64,000 nt of DNA from GCA-002708145 sp045562755 (GTDB taxonomy: Bacteria; Chloroflexota; Dehalococcoidia; Lucifugimonadales; Lucifugimonadaceae), in assembly GCA_045562755.1 (NCBI GenBank), contig JBJKVF010000006.1:744001-808000 (forward strand), written 5' to 3'. How positions within the stretch are numbered: position 1 is the stretch's first letter; the number at the start of each line of letters is the position of its first letter. A model generated the notes under the pieces. That model had not been told where the DNA came from and ran no database searches. It worked only from the letters and a program-made list of their open reading frames with translations. Shown piece after piece: positions 45,925 through 55,430 of the stretch. The position numbers and the translations under genes are program-made.

Positions 45925-46785
45925 TTATGACGATTTTATATACCCTAATCCTAGTACATTTGGACCTAAGTGTGCTCCAATTACAGGACCTAATTGAGCA
46001 ATAATGGGGTCGATTTTTTGATCAAAGGTTTTTATATCTTGAGCTATTTCTTCCGCTTTATCTTTTTCTGTAGTATATAAAACAGAAATTTTTTCTAGTG
46101 GTGCATTTTCTTGGGCCAATTCTTTAAGTTTATTTATACCCTTCTCAATGCTTCTAACTCTAACTAATGGATGCGCTTCGCCATCTTGCATTGTAAGAAT
46201 AGGTTTGAATTTTAATAGTGAACCAACAAAACCTTTAGCTTTACCTATTCTGCCACCTCTTACCAAATATTTTAATGTAGGTACCATACCTAAGAAAGTT
46301 GATCTTTTACTAAGGTTTTTACTAAGTTCTTTTGCTTCATCAAGAGAAATGTTGTTTTTTTTGATTGTCTCGGCAACAATTATTGTAGTTAATCCTAATG
46401 CCATTGAGGCTGTTTCTGAATTTATAACTTCAACCAACTTTTTTTTCTTATTAATTTCTTTGGCTGCATTTACAGCTGAGCCATGTGTAAGACTTAATTT
46501 TGATGAAATGTGGATTGATATAATTTGATCATAGGATTTTAGTAAATTTTCATAAACTTCTATGAATGTACCTGCTGATGGTGCTGATGTGGTAGGTGCT
46601 ACGCTAGAAGAAGGCAGCATTTCATATAATTCATCTGCGGAAATATCTATATTGTCTAAATATGTTTTATTTTCCACGTGTAAATTTAATGGGACTACGC
46701 TAATTTTGTTTTTTTTCGCAATATTTGCGGGGATATCAGATGTACTATCTGTAACTACTGCTATTTTCATTTTTTTTCCATTCAT
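45925..46785 (-). CDS. DegV-family fatty-acid-binding protein (FakB-like)
   Basis: 286 residues. DegV/FakB proteins bind a fatty acid and present it to the kinase FakA for phosphorylation. Landmarks: AVVTDSTSDIPANIAKKN, the binding-pocket TTSAPSAGTFIEVYE, ISIHISSKLSLTHGSA, and LKYLVRGGRIGKAKGF. Its ATG overlaps the fakA stop (ATGA), so FakA and this FakB-like protein are probably co-translated. A second in-frame ATG at 46770 (MKIAVVTD) is a plausible alternative start. Confidence 0.9.
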   Translation of the reverse strand: MNGKKMKIAVVTDSTSDIPANIAKKNKISVVPLNLHVENKTYLDNIDISADELYEMLPSSSVAPTTSAPSAGTFIEVYENLLKSYDQIISIHISSKLSLTHGSAVNAAKEINKKKKLVEVINSETASMALGLTTIIVAETIKKNNISLDEAKELSKNLSKRSTFLGMVPTLKYLVRGGRIGKAKGFVGSLLKFKPILTMQDGEAHPLVRVRSIEKGINKLKELAQENAPLEKISVLYTTEKDKAEEIAQDIKTFDQKIDPIIAQLGPVIGAHLGPNVLGLGYIKSS

Positions 46786-48426
46786 TCAGCTGAAATTAAG
46801 AATTCTTGTAATGACTGTCCACCGTATATAATTTCAATTTCATAGTTGTTTAACAGGCTTTCAATTTTTTCTGTTTCAGTACTATTAAGTTTATCTTTTG
46901 AAAAAATTGTAATAAATTTTTCCTCTTCTATGTTATTCTTTATCAAGGAATTTAGTACTTCTAATTTATTTTTTCCAGTTTTATGCACGATTTTATCTAA
47001 AATCCCAAAGTAATTATTTTTTTTTAATGTCAACACCATTTAATTTTACATTTCTACTTGATATGGCTACAAATCCAGATGAAATACTAAGATAGCTTTC
47101 TTCCATTAATTTTGAATTAGTTTCAATATCATTATCTGGATTAAAAGCAAAAAGTGCAGATATTCCTTCCTGTTCATTTTTTGTTGGTATTACTGTAACT
47201 ATTTTTTTTGATAATTCATCAATTTGATTTGTAGAAGCGATTAGATTCGGGTTATTGGTTATAAGTATTATGTTATCTGCTTCGCAGTTATTAATAACTT
47301 CTAGGATTTCAGATATTGATGGTAGAGCATTATTATTTAGTCTAATTATTTTAGTTATATCCCATCCTGCACTATGAATAAGTTCTGCTATACCTTCTCC
47401 TGAAGCAAAAGTAACTATTTCAAAATTATAATTAATTGAAGGTTTATTATTCTTTAAATTGAAAAATTGTTTATCCATATTTCCAATTTCTATGTTTGAA
47501 ACTTTACCAAGCTTTTTTCCATATGAAATTGCTATATCAGAGTTTTCTACATGAACATGAATTTTTAGTATATTTTCCATAGAATCTACTGCTACAGACT
47601 TACCGATTATTTCTAATTCTTTTTGTATAGACTTTAGATCTAAATTAATTTCATTTGTTTCTACAGAAAATGTTGTACAAAACCCCCATTCATCCAATTC
47701 ATGTTCTGATAAAAATTTTAGATTAATTTTTCCTTCAAAAGATTTTGAATCTGGCATTGGGACTTCTAATTTTTTTGATGGAGATTTGTTACCACAAATG
47801 AAGTTCATTAAGGTTGTGAGTATTATTGCAAATCCGAAACCACCAGAATCTATCACTCCAGCCTCATCTAATACAGGTAATAATTTGGGAGTATTTCTGA
47901 CGGATTCAATAGATATTTCCGCAACATTAGAAATTAATTTTGGGAAATCAGATTTTTTAGAAACCTCCAGATTTGCTTGTTCTGCACATTCTCTAAATAC
48001 TGTAATCATAGTTCCTTCAACGGGATTCGGAAGAGAGTTGTAGGCATTTTTTGTTGCTAAATCTAAGCACTTAGCAAAACTATTGGAATCTAAAAACTTT
48101 TTATTCTTCAACGATTGAGACAAACCTTTGAAGAATTGTGAAAGAATTAAACCTGAGTTACCTCTTGCCCCTAACAAACTTAATTTAGCAATATCTTTTG
48201 CTAATATATTTATTGGTTTTTCTTTATCTTTTTCATTCAGATTTTCTAAAATATATTTTACTGATAAATACATATTCGTACCAGTATCACCATCAGGAAC
48301 TGGAAAAACATTTAAGGCATTTATTGTTTCTAAGTTTATTTCTAAAGATTTAGAAAAAGATTGAATTGCTTTAGATAATTGAACTGAATCTAGTGTGTTT
48401 AGTTTGATATTGCCCTCAATTGTCAT
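46782..48426 (-). CDS. fakA: Fatty acid kinase A (DAK2-domain, YloV-like), frameshifted
   Basis: Phosphorylates FakB-bound fatty acids. The N-terminal DAK2 domain has NVFPVPDGDTGTNMYLSVKY, LLGARGNSGLILSQFFKG and PVEGTMITVFRECAEQ; the middle has EHELDEWGFCTTFSVET and IHVHVENSD. The first frame stops at 47014 after GVDIKKK. The expected C-terminal FakA domain (TIFSKDKLNSTETEKIESLL and YGGQSLQEFLISAE) is read in another frame from 47039 to 46782. Removing one base of the T9 run at 47017-47025 joins them into about 547 residues, the normal FakA length. Followed by the DegV gene. Confidence 0.85.
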
Positions 48427-48565
48427 GGAAAAAAATTAATTTTACATATAAAATAGTAATATTACTATTAATTTAACAAATACTTAACAAATTATTTGCT
48501 GAAATAATTAGTTATTTATAAAAACATGTCGAATAATTTATATAAGCACTTTTAGGAATTTTTTT
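48427..48565. promoter_or_regulatory. Divergent fakA/rpmB intergenic region
   Basis: 139 bases between the divergent fakA and rpmB genes. It contains an 18-base perfect palindrome close to fakA and two copies of TTAACAAAT spaced by two bases (from about 48472), followed by TTGCTG and a TATAAA that could be a poor promoter for rpmB (15-base spacing). An AGGA lies before the rpmB ATG. No transcription start can be fixed. Confidence 0.4.
48452..48469. repeat. 18-base perfect palindrome, possible operator
   Basis: AATAGTAATATTACTATT is its own reverse complement. It lies 26 bases upstream of the fakA start codon in the divergent gap with rpmB, a typical position for a dimeric repressor site. AT-rich DNA yields chance palindromes, but 18 perfect bases is long. 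No matching site was noticed elsewhere in the window by eye. Confidence 0.45.
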
Positions 48566-48790
48566 ATGCCATCATCTGATCAGTTGAGAGAAAAATTGGG
48601 ATTAGGCCCAAAACCAAAGCCTTTATTTGGAAATAAACGTTCCCACGCACTTAATGCTACAAGAAAAATGTCTAAGCCTAATTTACAAAACAAGTGGGTA
48701 GTAATTAATGGTAAAAAATATAGAATCAAATTAACAGCACGAGAGATAAGAACTCTAGATAAAAAAGGTATTTCACTTTCTGCAGAATAA
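48566..48790 (+). CDS. rpmB: Large ribosomal subunit protein bL28
   Basis: 74 residues. FGNKRSHALNATRK, KPNLQNKWVVINGKKYRIKLT and EIRTLDKKG match the conserved core of bL28. The N terminus (MPSSDQLREKLGLGPKPKPL) replaces the usual CxxCGK-type start, so the zinc-binding cysteines are absent and the segment is unusual in length and sequence. An AGGA ribosome site precedes the ATG. In many bacteria rpmB precedes the fakA-recG cluster; here it is present but faces the other way. Confidence 0.85.
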   Translation: MPSSDQLREKLGLGPKPKPLFGNKRSHALNATRKMSKPNLQNKWVVINGKKYRIKLTAREIRTLDKKGISLSAE

Positions 48791-48794
48791 TTTA

Positions 48795-49457
48795 TTATTT
48801 CTTTGAATTTCTTAATTCTGAAATAGCAGACTTTGCACCTCTATGGTAGTTAAAAATTCCTGTACCTGAAATTAAAATATTGGCCCCTGCATCTATGACT
48901 TTTTTTGAGTTTTCAACTTTAATACCTCCATCTACAGCAATATCTATATCAATATTTTTTTCAATCGAATAATTTTTTATAGTTGATATTTTTGTTACCA
49001 TATTTTCATTAAAGGTTTGTCCTCCAAATCCAGGCTCTACAGTCATTATCAATATTCTATCTACGCTTTCTAAATATGGAAGTATTGATTTTACATTTGT
49101 ATCAGGTTTTATTGAAATACCAAGTTCCATTTTACTATTTTTTATTTTTCTTATAGAATCTTCAATATTTTCACATGCTTCATAGTGAATAGTGAATATG
49201 TCTGTACCACTTCTCTCGAATTCATTTATAAATCTTATGGGCTCTTCTACCATCATGTGTACATCTATCTTTAGATTTGTTATAGCTCTTATGGAATCCA
49301 AAATAGGCAATCCAAAAGTTATATTAGGTACAAACATACCATCCATTACATCATAATGTATCTCATCAGCACCTGCGTTTTCAATTTCTTTGATTGAGTC
49401 ATATAAATTCAAGAAATTTGCAGATAAAATTGAAGGAGAAATTCTAATTTTTTTCAT
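48795..49457 (-). CDS. rpe: Ribulose-phosphate 3-epimerase
   Basis: Interconverts ribulose 5-phosphate and xylulose 5-phosphate. 220-residue TIM barrel. Landmarks: ISPSILSANFLNLYDSIKEIENAGADEIHYDVMDG, FVPNITFG, KIDVHMMVEEP, LIMTVEPGFGGQTFN and IAVDGGIKVENS. It overlaps argH by 14 bases and is the last gene of the arginine run, a pairing with no obvious metabolic link. It ends four bases from convergent rpmB. Confidence 0.95.
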   Translation of the reverse strand: MKKIRISPSILSANFLNLYDSIKEIENAGADEIHYDVMDGMFVPNITFGLPILDSIRAITNLKIDVHMMVEEPIRFINEFERSGTDIFTIHYEACENIEDSIRKIKNSKMELGISIKPDTNVKSILPYLESVDRILIMTVEPGFGGQTFNENMVTKISTIKNYSIEKNIDIDIAVDGGIKVENSKKVIDAGANILISGTGIFNYHRGAKSAISELRNSKK

Positions 49458-50850
49458 AATGATTAGTAGTTACTTTTATCTCTTTCTTAGCCTTAGTTAA
49501 AGCTTTTTCTACAATTTTTCTAGCAGTTCCACCAACAGAATCCCTTGATTCAATAGCTGTTTTTAAACTTAGTTTCAAAATATCTTCTTCAAAGTATTCA
49601 GAGTATTTTTTGTAGTCATTTATTGTCAGTGATGAAATCATTTTATTTTTCTTGATTAGCTCTTTTGTTAAGTTAGAAATAATCACATATGACTCTCTAA
49701 AAGGAATACCTTTTTTCACTAAATAATCTGCTATATCAGTGGCTAAAATAAAACTATTTTCGGCTGAAGAAAGCATTATTTCTTTGTTTATTTTTATGTT
49801 CTTAATTATTCCATCTGCAACATCTAAGCACTTCATTGTTGTGGATGCAGATTCAAAAAGATGCTTTTTGTCTTCTTGCAAATCTCTATTATATGTTAGT
49901 GGTAATCCTTTTAAGATTGTAAACATACCAACTAAAGAACCAAACACTCCGCCAGTTTTTCCTCTAATTAATTCCGCGTAATCAGGATTTCTTTTTTGGG
50001 GCATCATACTAGAGCCAGTTGAAAAATTATCTGAAATTTTTATGAATTGAAATTCTTCTGAAGACCAAATAATTATCTCTTCACTAAACCTAGATAAATG
50101 AGTCATCAGTAGCGAGCATGCATTTATGAATTCAATAATAAAATCTCTATCAGAAACTCCATCCATAGAATTGTTTGAAATATTTGAAAATTTTAACTCT
50201 TTTGCTAACCATTCTCTATCTACAGGATAACTAACCCCTGATAAAGCACCTGACCCCAAGATCATTACATCTGCGCTGCTGTAAACTTGCTCAAATCGAT
50301 TCAAATCTCTTTTTAGCATTTCATAATATGCTAAAAAATGATGAGCCAGTGAAATGGGTTGTCCTTTTTGCAAATGTGTGTATCCTGGAAGTACTGTATC
50401 AATATTTTTTTCTGCAATTTTTACAAATGAATATTGTAATTCTGAAATTTTTGAGATCATTTGTATACATGTTTTTTTAGTCCACATTCTAACATCGGTA
50501 ACAACCTGATCATTTCTTGATCTAGCTGTATGTAGTTTGCCAGCAATTTCTCCAATATGATCATATAGTCGACTTTCTATATTCATATGTATGTCTTCTA
50601 AACCAGATTTCCATTCAAATGTATTGCTTGATATTTCTTTTTTTATAGCCAAAAGACCAGTAATAATTTTTTCTTTATCTTTTTCAGTAATAATTTTTTG
50701 CTTAGCAAGCATTTTAGTATGAGCAATTGACCCTATGATATCTTCCTCATACATTTGCTTGTCAATGTCAATAGAAGATGTAAAATCATCTTCTAAATTA
50801 TTACCGCTGACACTACTAGTAAAATTATTTTTTTTGTTCATATTAGACAT
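49444..50850 (-). CDS. argH: Argininosuccinate lyase
   Basis: Last step of arginine synthesis, releasing fumarate. 468 residues. Landmarks: EDIHMNIESRLYDHIGEIAGKLHTARSRNDQV, LPGYTHLQKGQPISLAHH, and the fumarase/lyase signature GSSMMPQKRNPDYAE. The N terminus carries a short low-complexity lead (MSNMNKKNNFTSS); other in-frame ATGs exist a few codons downstream. 12 bases after argG. Confidence 0.96.
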   Translation of the reverse strand: MSNMNKKNNFTSSVSGNNLEDDFTSSIDIDKQMYEEDIIGSIAHTKMLAKQKIITEKDKEKIITGLLAIKKEISSNTFEWKSGLEDIHMNIESRLYDHIGEIAGKLHTARSRNDQVVTDVRMWTKKTCIQMISKISELQYSFVKIAEKNIDTVLPGYTHLQKGQPISLAHHFLAYYEMLKRDLNRFEQVYSSADVMILGSGALSGVSYPVDREWLAKELKFSNISNNSMDGVSDRDFIIEFINACSLLMTHLSRFSEEIIIWSSEEFQFIKISDNFSTGSSMMPQKRNPDYAELIRGKTGGVFGSLVGMFTILKGLPLTYNRDLQEDKKHLFESASTTMKCLDVADGIIKNIKINKEIMLSSAENSFILATDIADYLVKKGIPFRESYVIISNLTKELIKKNKMISSLTINDYKKYSEYFEEDILKLSLKTAIESRDSVGGTARKIVEKALTKAKKEIKVTTNHYEKN

Positions 50851-50862
50851 AAAAAAATCCTA

Positions 50863-52086
50863 TCATTTACTATCATGAAAAGTTTGATTTTTTGCTTGAG
50901 TTTTACCAGGCAATGAAAATATATCAATAAATCCAGTAGCTGAAGAATGTTCAAAAATATCATCTGTTGAGTAAGTTGCCAAGTCAAAATCATAAAGAGA
51001 ATATTCAGATCTCCTACCTGTGACAATACAATTTGCCTTATGAAGTTTTACTCTTACTTCTCCAGTGGTATATTTATGCATATCATTCATCATTGCATCA
51101 ATATTATTTCTTAATTCAGTAAACCATCTTCCATCATAAACCATGTCAGAATAGACTTGAGAGATAGTATTTTTCATTCTTTGTTGATCTCTTGAAAGGG
51201 TTAATGTTTCAAGTGCCTTAATTGATTTATGAAGAACTATTGCAGCAGGAGTTTCATAAACTTCTCTCGATTTTATTCCTACTAGCCTATTTTCTGTGTG
51301 GTCTATTCTTCCTACACCATGTTCGCCAGCTAAACTATTAAGTTTTTCAATTAAGTCCTTACCGGAAACTTTTTTATTATCCAATGAAACTGGAATTCCT
51401 TTTTCGAAACCGATTATGATTTCAATTGGTTTATCAGGTGTATTTTCTATTGACTTTGTCCATGAAAAAGCATCTTCAGGAGGTTCTGACCATGTATCTT
51501 CCAAGTCTTCTCCTTCTATTGCTTGCCCCCATATATTTCTGTCAATAGAGTATACTCTTTGATCATTTCCAACCTCACGTAACTCTAATCCTGCTTTATT
51601 GGCATACATTTTTTCCTCATCTCTTGTCATACCCCATTCTCTAGCTGGAGCTATGATTTTTAGAGGAGAGCTATCAGCCATTAAGGTCATTACTGAAGCA
51701 TCAAATCTTACTTGATCATTACCCTTACCTGTACAGCCATGAGCAACTGCACTTGCTCCAACTTTTCTAGCGGCTTCAACCAGTTTTTTAGCCATAAGGG
51801 GTCTGCCTAAAGCTGTTGATAATGCATATGAATCTTCATATACAGCTCCTGCTTTGAGTCCTGGAAAAATATAATTATTAACAAATTCATCTTTTACATC
51901 CCAGACTAATGATTCTATGGCTCCTGCTTTTTTTGACCTTTCTCTAACACGTTCAATCTCAGGGCCTGAGCCTAAATCTACTGTTAATGTAACGACATCC
52001 ATATTATAATTTTCTTGTATCCATACTGTGGAAATTGTTGAATCCATTCCTCCACTGTATGCGAGAACACATTTTTCTTTACTCAT
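50863..52086 (-). CDS. argG: Argininosuccinate synthase
   Basis: ATP-dependent condensation of citrulline and aspartate. 407 residues. Landmarks: the P-loop VLAYSGGMDSTISTVWIQE, AVAHGCTGKGNDQVRFD, RVYSIDRNIWGQAIEGEDLED, and GRIDHTENRLVGIKSREVYETPA. The usual SGGLDTS reads SGGMDST, a mild variant. 22 bases after argD. Confidence 0.96.
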   Translation of the reverse strand: MSKEKCVLAYSGGMDSTISTVWIQENYNMDVVTLTVDLGSGPEIERVRERSKKAGAIESLVWDVKDEFVNNYIFPGLKAGAVYEDSYALSTALGRPLMAKKLVEAARKVGASAVAHGCTGKGNDQVRFDASVMTLMADSSPLKIIAPAREWGMTRDEEKMYANKAGLELREVGNDQRVYSIDRNIWGQAIEGEDLEDTWSEPPEDAFSWTKSIENTPDKPIEIIIGFEKGIPVSLDNKKVSGKDLIEKLNSLAGEHGVGRIDHTENRLVGIKSREVYETPAAIVLHKSIKALETLTLSRDQQRMKNTISQVYSDMVYDGRWFTELRNNIDAMMNDMHKYTTGEVRVKLHKANCIVTGRRSEYSLYDFDLATYSTDDIFEHSSATGFIDIFSLPGKTQAKNQTFHDSK

Positions 52087-52108
52087 ATAAACTATTCCTT
52101 GTATAAGT

Positions 52109-53305
52109 TCACATATCTTTTAATACAGAATCTAGTATTGAAACTGCTTTATCTATTTCATTTTTTGTAACATTAAGTGGTGGCATAAATCTTATCATAT
52201 TTGGACGAACAGCGTTGATAAGTAGTCCCTTATCTAAGCAGCGAGAAACTATTTCAGCAGATATATCTTTTGACATTTCTAGACCGATTAAAAGCCCCTT
52301 CCCTCTTACTTCGGTTATAAATGAAAAATTATTCATTAGGGCATTTAATTTATCCATAAAATAGTTACCATTATTGTTAGCCATTTCTGGAAGTTTTTCA
52401 TCTAATAATACTTGTGCCGCTGCTCCTCCTGCAGCAGTAGTAAGCGCATTACCTCCGAATGTTGAACCATGGTCGCCCGGTTCTAGCACTGAACAAAATT
52501 CTTTAGTCAAAAAAGCTCCTAATGGTGTTCCTGCTCCTAGAGCCTTTGCTAAGCTCATTACATCTGGCTCAACATTACTATATTTTTGATAACCAAAAAA
52601 TGTTCCTAACCTTCCCATACCTGTCTGAACTTCATCTAACATAAAGAGAATATTTTTTTCATGACAAAAATTCATTACTTCAATCAGGTAATTATCTGAT
52701 GGTATATTAACTCCTCCTTCACCTTGAACTGGTTCAAGTAGTACTGCACAGGTTTTATCCTTATCATAAGCAGATTTTATTGCATCTAAATTATTATACT
52801 CAACGTTAACAAATCCTGGCATCAGAGGTTTCCAATTATTTTGATAATGTGGTTGTCCAGTTGCTGCCATCATTGCTTGGGTTCTACCATGAAAAGAATT
52901 CAAGGTAGTAATAATTTCAAAAGCCCCATTTAATTTTTGTTTTCCCCATTTTCTTGCAACCTTACATGCTCCCTCATTAGCTTCTGCTCCAGAGTTACAA
53001 AAAAATACTCTATCTAGGTCTGAATTTTCAATTAAAATTTTTGCCAATGGGAGCTGTGGTGTAGTATAAAACAAATTAGACATTTGTAAAATTTTAGATG
53101 CTTGATCTTGAATCGCTTTAGTTACTTTTGGGTGATTATGACCTACATTTAACACTGCCCATCCTGCTGTAAAATCTAAATATGAATTATCCTCATTATC
53201 AAAAACTTCTGTACCTTGTCCTCTGACAAGAACAGGTGGCATTCTATTTACAACTTGCATATAATATTTTTTTTCTAATTCTTTGTATTCTTTGCTAGAT
53301 AACAT
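52109..53305 (-). CDS. argD: Acetylornithine aminotransferase
   Basis: PLP class III aminotransferase making N-acetylornithine. 398 residues. Landmarks: VRGQGTEVFDNEDNSYLDFTAGWAV, FFCNSGAEANEGACKVARKW, SFHGRTQAMMAATGQ, LFMLDEVQTGMGRLGTFFGYQ, the PLP lysine in MSLAKALGAGTPLGAFL, and HGSTFGGNALTTAAGGA. Context in an arg operon favours ArgD over other ornithine-type aminotransferases. Confidence 0.94.
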   Translation of the reverse strand: MLSSKEYKELEKKYYMQVVNRMPPVLVRGQGTEVFDNEDNSYLDFTAGWAVLNVGHNHPKVTKAIQDQASKILQMSNLFYTTPQLPLAKILIENSDLDRVFFCNSGAEANEGACKVARKWGKQKLNGAFEIITTLNSFHGRTQAMMAATGQPHYQNNWKPLMPGFVNVEYNNLDAIKSAYDKDKTCAVLLEPVQGEGGVNIPSDNYLIEVMNFCHEKNILFMLDEVQTGMGRLGTFFGYQKYSNVEPDVMSLAKALGAGTPLGAFLTKEFCSVLEPGDHGSTFGGNALTTAAGGAAAQVLLDEKLPEMANNNGNYFMDKLNALMNNFSFITEVRGKGLLIGLEMSKDISAEIVSRCLDKGLLINAVRPNMIRFMPPLNVTKNEIDKAVSILDSVLKDM

Positions 53306-53329
53306 TTTTTTCTCCGAGTTAATTATTAA

Positions 53330-54118
53330 TTATATAATTTTTGTTCCAATAATTTTATTTTCAATACATTGCAATAAAGCTCCTGAATCTCTACCATCAA
53401 TTATATGCGCACTTCCGCCATTTTGTATTCCTTTTAGACAGGCTTCAATTTTTGGTATCATTCCACCAGATATAATACCTGATTTTAGTAGTTCAATAGC
53501 TTGAGATTTAGTCATTTTTGATATTAGTCTTTTATTATGATCCAGTACTCCTTCTACATCAGTAAGAAAAATAAGCTTTTCTGATTGCATATTGTTTGAG
53601 ATAAAACTTGCTGCTGTATCAGCGTTAATATTCAAGATATTGTCATCTTTTTTATTTGAATAAATATTTATTCCTAGTGGTGCTATGACGGGGATTGATT
53701 TAGAACGAATTATAGTTTTTATAATCTCCAAATTAACTTTTATAATTTCACCAACGTAACCTAATTCTTCACTCAATAATTTACATTCAAATAAGGAATT
53801 TGAGATACCTGATAATCCTGTAGCATTGCCTCCTAAATTTTGTATTTCTGAGACAATATTATTATTAATAAGCCCTGATAAAACTGATGCGGCTACATCT
53901 CTAGTTTCTTTATCTGTTCTTCTAAGCCCATTTATGAATTCAGGATGAATACCTTGTTTCGCTATCCACTTATTTATTTCTTTTCCACCACCATGAACAA
54001 TGATTGGAGATATACTTTCTTTCGAAAATTGTATTATATCTGATAATGAGCTATCACTTTCTCCAAGAGTACTTCCACCAATTTTAATTACTATAGTATT
54101 TATTTTTTCATTTTTCAA
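53330..54118 (-). CDS. argB: Acetylglutamate kinase
   Basis: Phosphorylates N-acetylglutamate. 262 residues. Landmarks: VIKIGGSTLGESD, IVHGGGKEINKW, NGLRRTDKETRDVAASVL, GISNSLFECKLL, NINADTAASFISNNM, IFLTDVEGVLD and SGGMIPKIEACLKGIQNG. It starts directly at the first core strand and lacks the N-terminal helix found in arginine-inhibited hexameric enzymes, suggesting an arginine-insensitive dimer. 32 bases after argJ. Confidence 0.94.
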   Translation of the reverse strand: MKNEKINTIVIKIGGSTLGESDSSLSDIIQFSKESISPIIVHGGGKEINKWIAKQGIHPEFINGLRRTDKETRDVAASVLSGLINNNIVSEIQNLGGNATGLSGISNSLFECKLLSEELGYVGEIIKVNLEIIKTIIRSKSIPVIAPLGINIYSNKKDDNILNINADTAASFISNNMQSEKLIFLTDVEGVLDHNKRLISKMTKSQAIELLKSGIISGGMIPKIEACLKGIQNGGSAHIIDGRDSGALLQCIENKIIGTKII

Positions 54119-54150
54119 AAGGCTTAAATTCCCTTATTTAATTTTTCATA

Positions 54151-55365
54151 TTATGTTGTATATGCAGAATTAAATATTACATATTCTTCTGTTAGGTCAG
54201 AACTCCACGCTTGACCAAATCCTTTACCTAAGTTTAGATTAACTTTGATTCTTACCTCATCTTCCCCTAAGGCACTTACGACACTTAATGTGTTATATGA
54301 GATAGCCTTACCATCTGCTACAATTTGAATGTCATTTATATATACATCAATTTTTGATTCTTCTAATTCTATTTCTGCTTTTCCAATACCCATAAAAATC
54401 CTTCCCCAATTTGGGTCTCTTCCATAAACTGCAGTTCGTACGAGTAAAGATGATGCGCATTCTCTTGATGCTAATAATGCATCTTTATCAGATTTTGCTC
54501 CTTCAACTGTTACTTCAATTAATTTAGTCGCACCTTCTCCATCTCTTGCTATTTCGGTAGCTAGGTGCCTGCAAACCTGTAATAGTGCTTTATGAAACTC
54601 ATTAGCATCTGGACTTTTTTCATTAATTTCGTTTCCATTAGATTGTCCGTTAGCCATCAAAAAAACTGAATCATTTGTACTTTGGTCACCATCAACATCA
54701 ATTTGATTAAAAGTAATATTCACACATTCACGCAAAGTTTTTTGCATGAAATTTTTATCTATATTAGCATCTGTAGTTATAAAAGCTAACATAGTTGCCA
54801 TGTTAGGATGAATCATTCCTGAACCTTTTGATGATCCTCCTATTTTATAATTTTGGCTTTTATTTATTACCTCTACAGCAATTTCTTTTTTCCTTTTATC
54901 TGTAGTTAATATAGAATTTGAAAAATCGCCTCCTGCATTTTTAGAAATTTTTATTTTGGGTATAAATCTTCTCATTAGAGCAATTGGCAGTTCTACACCA
55001 ATCACTCCAGTTGATGCTATTAAGGTATGATTATCTTCAATACCCAAATGTTTAGATGTTATTTTTGTTACTTCTTTAGCATCTATTAAACCCTGTTCTC
55101 CAACAGCACAGTTTGCGCATCCACTATTTACTACAATTGCTTGGGCTTCACCAAATTTTTCTATTCGATCTCTGGAAACTGTGACTGACGGTGAAACTAT
55201 TGTATTTTTTGTAAATGTACCGGCTATCTTGGCTAGATTTTTCGTATAGATGATTCCAATATCTTTTTTGTCTTTGCCAGGACTTTTTAAACCTGCAAAA
55301 ACTCCTCCTGCAAGAAACCCTTTAGGAGAAGCTATATTTCCATTTGGTATAATTTTTATGCTCAT
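54151..55365 (-). CDS. argJ: Glutamate N-acetyltransferase (ornithine acetyltransferase)
   Basis: Moves the acetyl group from acetylornithine to glutamate, and possibly from acetyl-CoA. 404 residues. It self-cleaves before the Thr of the motif KGSGMIHPNMATMLAFITTDA (near residue 190). Also seen: FLAGGVFAGLK, VVNSGCANCAVGEQG, DGDQSTNDSVFLMANG and AVYGRDPNWGRIFMGIG. First gene of argJ-argB-argD-argG-argH-rpe. argC and carbamoyl or ornithine transferase genes are not in the window. Confidence 0.95.
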   Translation of the reverse strand: MSIKIIPNGNIASPKGFLAGGVFAGLKSPGKDKKDIGIIYTKNLAKIAGTFTKNTIVSPSVTVSRDRIEKFGEAQAIVVNSGCANCAVGEQGLIDAKEVTKITSKHLGIEDNHTLIASTGVIGVELPIALMRRFIPKIKISKNAGGDFSNSILTTDKRKKEIAVEVINKSQNYKIGGSSKGSGMIHPNMATMLAFITTDANIDKNFMQKTLRECVNITFNQIDVDGDQSTNDSVFLMANGQSNGNEINEKSPDANEFHKALLQVCRHLATEIARDGEGATKLIEVTVEGAKSDKDALLASRECASSLLVRTAVYGRDPNWGRIFMGIGKAEIELEESKIDVYINDIQIVADGKAISYNTLSVVSALGEDEVRIKVNLNLGKGFGQAWSSDLTEEYVIFNSAYTT

Positions 55366-55430
55366 ATTATTTGTAATTATAATTTTTTTTTATTATTTTA
55401 AAATTATAACAGGCACAAAATAAATCTTAT

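Noticed and set aside
46782..47039. An 85-codon frame that could be a small novel gene between fakA and the DegV gene
   Set aside because: Its sequence matches the C-terminal domain of FakA and joins the upstream frame at a T9 run, so it belongs to fakA.
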